Shown: piece after piece, positions 1 through 9,300 of the stretch
Layout: every line of letters starts with the position of its first letter
How positions within the stretch are numbered: the first letter of the stretch is position 1
Source of the DNA: Cymbidium sinense
Taxonomy: Eukaryota > Streptophyta > Magnoliopsida > Asparagales > Orchidaceae
NCBI GenBank assembly: GCA_021442155.1
Contig: CM038229.1
Span: 98,681,271-98,745,270 of the forward strand
Length of the DNA: 64,000 bases
Direction: 5' to 3'
The notes under the pieces: model-generated
What the model was told of the DNA's origin: nothing
The model's input: only the letters and a program-made list of their open reading frames with translations
Databases searched by the model: none
Translations under genes and position numbers: made by a program

Positions 1-1030
1 TTGAATGCCGTAGTACAGACGAGTCCATTGAGGAAAATTATAAAGCTCACCACCATGATATAATCAATAAATAGAAAGTAGTTTCTATCCACTTGGATGA
101 AATCAAATCACCTTACAACTCGAGCCATCAACTTATGTTTATAGATCATGAAACCAACATGAGAGAAAGCAAGGAGGTAATAATATAAATGAAAACCGCC
201 ATGAAATAAACCGGGATAGGCATAAAAAATTTTCGATGAATATATAGTTAGACATTTTACTATCGCCTCTATTAAAATTGCAACATGCATCAACAACTTG
301 TAGCTCCCAATCCCAAGGAGACAAATATAATACCAAAATTCCATGAAAGTCCTACCTCTCTCAATAATCAAACCCACCCAATCACCCATAATGCATGAAT
401 AAAAGCAAAAAGCCAAATACTTTACGGACATGCATTCTTATAACCAAAATACATCTTTTCAGTACACAATCCCCATCCAAAGGGAGACATATCCAACACC
501 AAAGAAACAAACATTTCCCTCTTTTATCAATAATAAAACATACCAATCAATCAGGAAATATATGAAGAGGCACCAACCACCAAAGGAAATGAGAAGCGTA
601 AAAGAAAAAGAAATAGAAAAATGTCAAAAGCAATCAACGATTTCCTAGACAAGGAAAAAATTCCTACCCGATGGAATCAAACACCACCTCACCAAGTAAC
701 CAATGATATCCATATTCCGTTAATAACTAAAAGGATGACCTTTTTCCCGTAGCCAGAGAAAAATGATTCTATACTTGGGGGCCAGTAATTTCTTATGTTG
801 CCCAAAGGAGTCTTAGTCAATCGAAAGAAAGGATGATAAACAACCGCCCACGCCCACCAGCATGAAGTAAATTTTCTCCAACCATCAAAACCATCTTTTA
901 AAACATCGAGGAAGAAGTTCCTCGAAAACCAGTAAAACAAAAAACAGAGTGAATCGACCATAAAATTGCAAAAGAGATGGGAAAAAGATGGATAATCTCC
1001 ACTAATCGACCATATCCAAGTTCCAGACAG
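1..1030. other. LINE downstream flank, no gene recognised
   Basis: This lies downstream of the LINE in its own orientation. Two minus-strand open stretches (961-689 and 431-108) are rich in Phe, Tyr, Ile and Leu, as AT-rich DNA often is, and resemble no family I know. It may be LINE 3' UTR or flank. Confidence 0.4.
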
Positions 1031-1500
1031 TTACATTTTCCTAACATAGGGGAGACCAGTTCTATCTAAGTTCACAAAACTCCTTAATAGGGGAATATTA
1101 TCATTGAAAAATATTTTAACCATAGAGGACTTTGCACCCGATTTAAAATCGCAAGAATTCCCTTCTCGATGAATATGAGATGTGATAGTCCAGGGAAGCA
1201 AGAAGCCTTCTTGTATGATTGAGAGTATAATAAACTTCATCATTACCATGAGCTCCAGATTTTAATAAATTCAAGAGCAAGAAAGCATCAGCCATATTTT
1301 TTAAAACCTTTTTGAATGCATAATAATATCCCATAGTATAGAGTTGAAAAGGACAAAACAAGGTCTTAAAGGAATAGCAAAAGCGGCAATCATCTTACCT
1401 TTAAAATCTCTTAAGATACCCCACATCCATAGAAACCATTAGCAATCGAACCATCTGTGTTCACCTTAATAGTATGGTTTAGAGGTTTAGTCCAATAAAT
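1031..1500 (-). pseudogene. LINE terminal RNase H-like domain fragment
   Basis: Near 1,480-1,440 the minus strand reads KPLNHTIKVNTDGSIANG, the first strand of a plant LINE RNase H with its catalytic Asp in NTDGS. After frame shifts it continues as GILRDFKGKMIAAFA. At 1,249-1,031 it reads HIHREGNSCDF and then LRSFVNLDRTGLPYVRK, the common C-terminus of plant LINE RNase H domains (HxxREGNxxADxLA ... LDxxGLPYxR). At least three frame changes break it. Confidence 0.75.
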
Positions 1501-1801
1501 AGTTTTACAAATATAATCAAATTCTGACGGGAGAAAAATCCCAAGAATATGATCCAAGCGTTTAACATCTTTGAAACTCGACTGGAGAAGTTTAACTTTA
1601 TATAGGGAGGAAATTTTTCTTTAGCTTTAGCAATGATGCTAAAAAATTCATGAGAATGTCATTATATTTAGCTTCATTTCCTTCCATCCATATACCACAA
1701 TAGGGTAATAGCAAGCACACATTTGACATGACCTTTGGGGCATATAATAGGAAGTTATTTAATAGATGTGATAGAAAGGGATCCATCAAATAGTAGAGTG
1801 T

Positions 1802-2104
1802 TCAACAAGCTATCATACCGCCAAACTTTATAAATATGGGGCCATTAACAAAAACATGATCCAAAGTTTCTATGTGGAAACAACATTGATATTTAGAAGG
1901 GAGGTGGAAACCTTTTTCGGAGAATGGCATCCACAAGAATATATTGTTTAAGAATACGCCAAGTGAGAACCAAAAAAGAGGTTGGAATAGCGTTACACCA
2001 TATTTTGGAAAATATTGGAGATTCTTGATTGTTAGATCTAATAGTCCGACATACATCCTTAAAATAAAGTCTCCATTAGATTTGTTAAATAGAATTTGAT
2101 CCAT
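1802..2104 (-). pseudogene. LINE zf-RVT module
   Basis: A 100-residue open stretch contains MPFSEKGFHLPSKYQCCFH followed by ETLDHVFVNGPI. This is the zf-RVT pattern found after the RT domain of plant LINEs, in which a pair of cysteines and a downstream histidine bind metal (usual form xxGFxLxSxCxCCxxxxETxxHLF). The two adjacent cysteines are present, but one expected cysteine is tyrosine here. It sits between the RT and RNase H remnants, as expected. Confidence 0.75.
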
Positions 2105-2624
2105 GTCATTAGTTCAGGGATGATATTCAGAACTTTTTTGATGATAGTATTAGGGACATAGGTTCCAAGTTGAGCAATATTCCAAGAATTTTGATTAATG
2201 AAGTAACGACTTTGATCCTTTCGATTGAATTGGTGTTAAGAAGTGCATCTATAGAACCCTCACCCACCAATTATCTTGCCAAAAAAAGGATGAACCGGAA
2301 TTAACACCCGTGATATAAGCTCTTCAGCCTCCCACTTAATGTTACAAAGTCTTTTCCACCTAGGAGAGTCTACCATTTTGAAGTGCAAATTAATGGATGT
2401 TTACCCTGATATTTAGCAAGCATAAAATTTGACCATAAGTTGTGATTACTTCTAAGGTTCCACCACATTTTATGTGAAAAATATTTGATGGAATCTTGTA
2501 AAGTTTTACAACCCAAGCCACCTTCATTCAAAGGGCCACAACACTTATCCCAACTAGCCCAATGAGTTTTTTTAGTTGATGGGTTTGAACCCCGAAGAAT
2601 TTATTAAAAATCTAGTTTATCTTA

Positions 2625-3240
2625 TTAATAATAGTTGTGGTAGGGACAATAATGGAAAGGATAAAGGGGTAAGGAGCAAAGAATACTTTTAATGAGGACT
2701 AATCTAGCTCCAAAAGAAAGAAGGTGAAATTCATGAGGAGATTTTCTTATAGATTTTTTGAATGACTTCATCAAAAGGAAAGATCTTTTAACCACGATAT
2801 AAAGGCGTGCAGACATTTAATAGGGAGAGTATAAAAGCCCGTGATATTCTTGATATTGTTAATCCTTGGAATAGTGATCGAGTTACAAGCAATGAAGCCA
2901 CTTTTGTCGGGATTAATTTTAGGCCACTCTCCTCCCAAAATGCATAAGAAATTTATACAATTTCTTAATGTAATAGATAGACCCATTGCAAGATAATGAA
3001 ATCATCCAAAGCAAAGGTGAGAGATAGGAAAACCACCCCTAGTCTTGTAGCACATGTTGGGCATTAGAAACACGTTTAAGGTTACGAAAGATATTCCACA
3101 ACAATAATGAAAAGGCAGAGAAAGGGGATCTCCACGATACCATGCGATGATCCAAAGAAGCCATGGATCTTACCATTTATAAGTAAGGAAAAGCTTCTAC
3201 ATAGCATGGAAATTAGGGTTGAATAGATGAATCAAATCAA
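2625..3240 (-). pseudogene. LINE reverse transcriptase fragment
   Basis: The RT block reads in pieces. Near 3,190-3,130 is the motif LLINGKIHGFFGSSHG, the lead-in to the conserved RQGDPLSP block of plant LINE RTs, followed by degenerate GDPLS-like text. Near 3,010-2,995 is a degenerate SHLxFxDD stretch where the catalytic (F/Y)xDD motif belongs. At 2,986-2,771 the text has KINPDKSGFIA, typical of the region after the active site, and at 2,816-2,625 LLSFGARLVLIKSIL, the 'thumb' segment (usual form: LSxGGRxxLIKxVL). Stops and shifts between the blocks show that it is inactive. Confidence 0.75.
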
Positions 3241-4740
3241 TTTTCAAAGAAGGAAAATTTTAAAATTAATTAAATTTTAGCTTTTTTTTTAATGGATGAT
3301 TAAAAATAAGAGATTTAAATTAAAAGTAAATGAAAATTAAAATAATGAGAAATTTATAAACATAGCACACAATTTTTATATATTTATATATGTAACACCT
3401 AAGGTTTTATATTTATATAAATAATAGCTAAATCTTTAATATTATATAAAAATATTAACACCGTTCACTTTTAAATGCACATTTTCATGCATAGAAAAAA
3501 ATATTATATTTGTTAATATCAAATATTAGATATTAGATATGTAAATACATAATTGTGTGCTATATATATTGGAGTATATTCAAAATATTTAAGAATAGAG
3601 TCTCAATTAAAATATTATATTTTAAATTATAAAAATATTGTTATTATAAATTATTGCATCATTTAAATTATATTAAAAGAATTTATTTATTTATTATATC
3701 ATCCAATAATTGATTGAACTATTAAACTTTGAATCTCTCTATCTTCAAGTTCATGTGTGATCCGATTTTCAAAACATTACATAAAGTTAATGTTTTAACT
3801 AACTCAAGTGTGGTAAGAGACACAACAACTTCTACATAAAATTTCTTATAGATTTAACTTGTACATATCAATCCATCCATCTTATTGGTTGTTCATGTCT
3901 TTTGAATGGAAATAAATATTATAGGTTAAATATAGAGACACCCAAGCACAAAAAAAACTCATTAGTGTAGATGCATTTAATATTTAGTCTTTTGGAAAAG
4001 AAATAGATAATCTTAATATTGCATAAACTTAATTGTTTTTTTGCCTCCACCAATAAAGTGAAGAAAATTTGGCATATGTTATCTACTTTTAAATTAATTA
4101 TGATAGATTTTTTAATTATTAAATTTGATTTGAAATAAATATAATATGTACAAGAGTTGATTTATTAATAAGTGATGCATTATATTTATTTCAAAATAAA
4201 TTTAAGAATTAGTGAAATTATATTTGGATCAGAATACTCTAAATTTTTCACAATGATACTTATCATTGAGAAAATTATTTTTCTCCAGCCAATATTTTAT
4301 TTTAAACCAAGCCAATAATATCAAATTTGAAATTTACTTAACAACAAGAATATAACTAATTTATATTGCAAAACTCACATATACACGAGCTGGATTGATC
4401 CCACTATTAAATCCTCACAACAGTTGCAACTTTCCTCTTCAAACTTTCAGTAATCCTTCCCATTCCCAAATACAGATAAATCTCTCCTTTTCATTTCCAT
4501 TGTAACATCTTATATAGCTCTGTCTCAGCTCCCAAAGCATAAGTGGTACGTAGATGGCAATCCTTATTGCTGAGTTATTCTTTGCTGGTTAAACATTGAT
4601 AAGATTGAAGAGAATACTCACAGCAAAATAGAGCAGCAAAAATAGTTATAATATTAATATTGATTGTAATAATAACGCAATAGAAGTAATAATGATAAGA
4701 GAAGGAGAAAACAACAGTATATAAAGCATCCATTTAATAT
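3241..4740. other. AT-rich intergenic spacer
   Basis: Very AT-rich DNA between the LINE and the CSLA stop codon. The final few hundred bases are probably the CSLA 3' UTR and terminator. I see no coding signal or clear repeat. Confidence 0.5.
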
Positions 4741-4905
4741 CTAATTGTCCCTTGGAACTCTTGTTCCAATATAGCCAAATCAATGACGAGAAAGGCGATG
4801 GATTGGATGAAGAAGAAGATGAAGAAGCGTTCAGTTCTAAATTTGTAATCATAACACCCACAGACTAACAGGAAGACACTCATTAACAGCTCAAGAGGAT
4901 AAAAC
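4741..4905 (-). CDS. CSLA: CSLA exon 9 (C-terminus and stop)
   Basis: Acceptor CTCACAG|G. It reads [40 protein letters not shown], then, with one base restored at 4,781, [14 protein letters not shown] and a TAG stop at 4,741-4,743. This is the final CSLA membrane pair and the usual GFGYIGTxVP tail. Without the restored base the frame runs on a dozen codons to another stop. Confidence 0.85.
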
Positions 4906-6259
4906 CTGTGAGATTTTAAAAATGAATTAGTTCAGTTTAAAGTTCCATATGATAAGTAAATTATATTTTGGAGAAGATCAGAGAGAATTTTAAAGTACAT
5001 TCAAACAATACAGGTAAACTATTTAATTCGTAGGGCAAATTCATATAAACATGTTTGGAGATGAATATTGAAAATGACTGTTATTGTAACGTCATTATTG
5101 TATCAAAGAAACTGTTAGTTAAACTAAAATTTTTCATTTAAGGCTTTCACATTTGAATTAGAAATTGAAACAAAACCTAAAATAAAAAATTCATTAAACT
5201 TTAATTTCATTCAAGGAGACAAGTTTCCATATATACATCATCAGGTATATATATATACGTACCTATCCCAAAGTCTGGCTCTTGATTGTTTAGAAGCGGC
5301 AGGATGCGTTTTTTGTCTTCGAAGCATCTCCTAATTTCTGTGTGACAATCCATTCAGTAGCCCTTCCAGCTTCAAATAATCCAATAATTACTGCTTTGCA
5401 ACGATGAAGCGCCATAACATTCTCAAACAGTACCCAAAAAGACAATTAGATGAATGGAGCTGTGACAATATTAAAAAAATATATATATCATTCAGTTTTA
5501 CGCACGAGAAGAAACTGTTAAATTTCAAGAATATCACTACAGTTTTAGTTGTAGCTAATTTTGATATGATGTGATGAAATAATTCATTTAATCACATCTC
5601 CACATTTTAAAATTATAACTGGATCTTTTCTGTCTGAAAGGATTTGTAGATAAGTATAACTGTTTAATACCATTATATCACATAAATATATAAGTTAAGA
5701 ATATTTTGCATTTCATCCTCCAACTGTCAAAAAATAGTATTCTAAATGGACATACACTCAAGTCAATCTTAATAGAAAAATTAAAAAGAAAATTTGCAAA
5801 CCTTGGTGTTCCAATGGCATTTAAAATGCTAATTGCAGTTGGTACATGTATCAATGCCCATCTGGGGATTTTAATTTCAGGGAAGAAAACTGTAAGGGAA
5901 TAAAGACACAGTAGAAGAAATAGGTGACAAAATGAGCTAGAATTCTCCGGGTTAAGAAAAAGCTGTGGATGATGTAGACTTTCTTCAATATGGAGACTTT
6001 CTGCATTTTAAAAGAGTGTTGTAAGTGTTAATTAAATCGACGAGTGTCATTAATAGATAATATAAATTATTTATGTTTATAAATGGATGAGATTAACCTT
6101 TGCAAATAGAACTTGCCAAAATAATTTCTTGAACAAAACTGCTGGGCCACATGACCATCGATGTTGTTGATAACGGTAAGCCTTGAAAGTGCTTGGCAAT
6201 TCACTCTTAACCTGTTTAGCTCATTAACCAACCAGCTGATTAAAATGATATATATATAT

Positions 6260-6306
<47 letters not shown>

Positions 6307-9300
6307 ATATTGATTATTTCAGATGAATAAAGGGAGGATAGAACCTTGATCCTTCCATTATAGACAAATTTCCAGCCTCTAAGAGTTGCTCTCACGGCTA
6401 AATCCATGTCTTCAACAGTAGTTCTGTCTTCCCAGCCACCGGCGTCATTAATGGCATGGATCCTCCAAACTCCTGCTGTTCCTGTTTTTACAAGCAAGTT
6501 TTGTCAGTTGCCCAAGTTAAATTTTTTTGTATATAGATTTCTTTCTTATAATAGGATTTACATATATCACAAAATTTTATATATTTATATAAATAACTGG
6601 TAAATTTTTTTATTTATTTATAAAAAGTGTATTTTATTTTAGATTAAAATATTAATGATATTTTTTAAGTTATATAATGGTTTGAGTATTATATAAATAA
6701 ATATAAAGATATATATTACCCTAAACATATATTAAAATGTGTATTTATCATTTTTTTAATGTCAACGTTGTCATGCTAAAATTAACTTTAATTTATGTAA
6801 ATAAAATATTTTTAATTTTGATTAAATATAACCATATGATTGAATCGAATTAGTCATAAATGAAATGCCAAATTTTGACGATTTTATTGCTCAAAATTTC
6901 CCATTCTTAAAAAAAAAAAAACAAAAACAAATCCCAAGTGTGAGTACTGTAACAGCTTCAACTTGAATGTCATGTTAAGTCATTTAGTAAATGAAAAATT
7001 TATAAATAATCATTAAATTTATAGGATTAAATTTTAACTTCTCTAATTTTTTATCTAGATATTTAACATAGGGTTGCAAATGAACCGAGCCTAGCCGAGC
7101 ATGTATGTGTTCAAGCTTGAGCTTGTTTAATATAATCAAGTTCAAGCTTGATTTGAGTTTTCAGAATGGTGGTCAAGTTTGAGCTTGTTTATCATTATCA
7201 AGCTCGAGCTCGATTGAATTAGTTTATGAGCTCAATTCAAATTGGATTATCAAGCTTGTTATTGAGCGCTCATTTAATGAAATAAATGAGATTTAATCAA
7301 GTCTTAATCGAGCTTCTTTTGAGATATTTGAGCAAATTTAATCGCAAAACTCTCACACAATGACGTGTAAAGGATTTGAACCCAAGACTTGGTTGATAGC
7401 CAAAGCTCTCGTACTAGGCTAAGATGCTATGCATGTTAATCGAAGCTTGTTCACGCGCTTGTTGAGAAATATACATGAGCTATATCAATTAAAGCTTATT
7501 AAGAAAAAATGATAATAATTTAAACAATACGTTCACAAATAAGCCTTAATCGAGTCATATTCGAGCTCCTTAGCGAGCTTGATCTTGAGCTTTAAACGAT
7601 AATATTCATGAACATAAATGAACCGAGACAATGAGCTTGTTCATTTAAGAATCAGTATTTACAAAAGTTGCTCAAACTCATTTGATTAGTTAATCAAACG
7701 ATCATGAACAAACTTTAATAGAGCCAAGTCACAATTAGTTTGTTGAAAGCTCATTTCATTTGCAACCCTTTAACACTTAAAATAGTAATAATAAATGCAA
7801 CTTTGACCATTGAAAAAAAACTGAAAAAAAAGAAAAGAAAAAGCCCTACCATTGTAACCAAAGAACCCGCAAGAGGTTGATCCTGACTCCTGCTCAACCT
7901 TAAAGTGATAATCCATAGACATCTCTTGCATCCTTGTCATCATGCATTCATCTGCATTTACTGAAAACAAAAGTAACAGCTTTATTAGGGTTTAGGATTA
8001 CATAATTACCATCAAAAGCTTTAAATTTTATCATGATTAAAATTTTCATAGAAATACTATTTATACCCAAGTTTTTCGTTGATTAAGTAATATGCATAAA
8101 TATCAATTTTTAATTATATTTAAAAAAAGTGTGATAAAAAAATAGTTTTTAGTAATGTCATTTTTTGCTTAAAATCTTACTATATTGTAACAAAATGTTG
8201 TTAGAGATGTTTCTCATGGGGAGAAAATATTATGTGTGAGTACATATATGTATGGATTTATAAAATGAATCTTAGAATTTAGGTATTTCAATTTTTTCTA
8301 TTGGTTTAGGATGGTATCTAGAATATTCTAAATACAACATACAATGACTGTATTAGCATATTTTAAGCACAATTTTAAAAAATAAAAAACATCTAAAATA
8401 GTATTTTTTTGTTGATTATATTATGTTTAAAATAAACCAAGTACACCCATTTATGATGTTTAGGATGTTCTAAATACACTCCTAAACTCATGGAAAAAAA
8501 ACTTTAGTACTTAAATCATAAAGTCCATTTTGATTGAAATTTCTAGGCATATGAACTCTACACATAATATTCTCTCCCTCATCATGACCTAATTTTTCAA
8601 AAAAAAAATATTTTAGGTATTTCAATTTTTTTCTATTGGTTTAGGATGGTATCTAGAATATTCTAAATACAACATACAATGAGTGTATTAGCGTATTTTA
8701 AGCACAATTTCAAAAAATAAAAAAGCATCTAAAATAGTATTTTTTTGTTTATTATATTATGTTTAAAATAAACTAGTACACCCATTGTGTACATGTTTAG
8801 GATGTTCTAAATACACTCCTAAACCCATAGAAAAAAAAATTTGAGTACTTAAATCATAAAGTCCATTTTGATTGAAATTCTAGGCATATGAACTCTACAC
8901 ATAATATTCTCTCCTCATCATGCCCTAATTTTTCAAAAAAATTTTTTTTAACTAAATAAATAAATATATAATTAACCACCAGTATTTAGTCATACTTTTA
9001 ATATAGTATAATAAAAATTATACTATTAGTCACAGATGAAAATTGCTTCTTAGTCATATCAAATTTTACTATTAGACACCAGTAATCATAGAATCAATAG
9101 CCAAATCAAATTTTCACAAAATGTGATTAGAAGTCAATTAAGAGTACAGTTAATGATGTGCATGCAATCACAACTTAATAAAAATATAAAGAAAATTTAA
9201 TATTCAAACATATTTTAAATATTATATGATTGTAGTAAAATTATAACAATAATTATAATTTTTCCAATAAACAAATAGGATAATAGCATAAAATCTTAGT

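Larger units (their letters stand above)
1031..3240 (-). mobile_element. Decayed LINE (L1-type non-LTR retrotransposon), 5'-truncated
   Basis: Reading the minus strand from high to low coordinates gives, in the order usual for plant L1-type LINEs, the later part of a reverse transcriptase, a zf-RVT zinc-binding module and a terminal RNase H. The pieces lie in different frames with stops between them, so the copy cannot make a protein. The endonuclease and first RT blocks are missing; similarity starts abruptly near 3,240, as expected for 5' truncation during target-primed insertion. I could not find a poly(A) tail or target-site duplication, so the 3' edge near 1,030 is only the end of recognisable RNase H. 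Confidence 0.8.

Noticed and set aside
5706..5903. Plus-strand 65-codon frame
   Set aside because: It is the antisense of CSLA exon 7 and its intron; all family similarity is on the minus strand.
7372..7426. tRNA gene
   Set aside because: Box A and box B are present but no acceptor or anticodon stem can be formed; better read as a SINE head.
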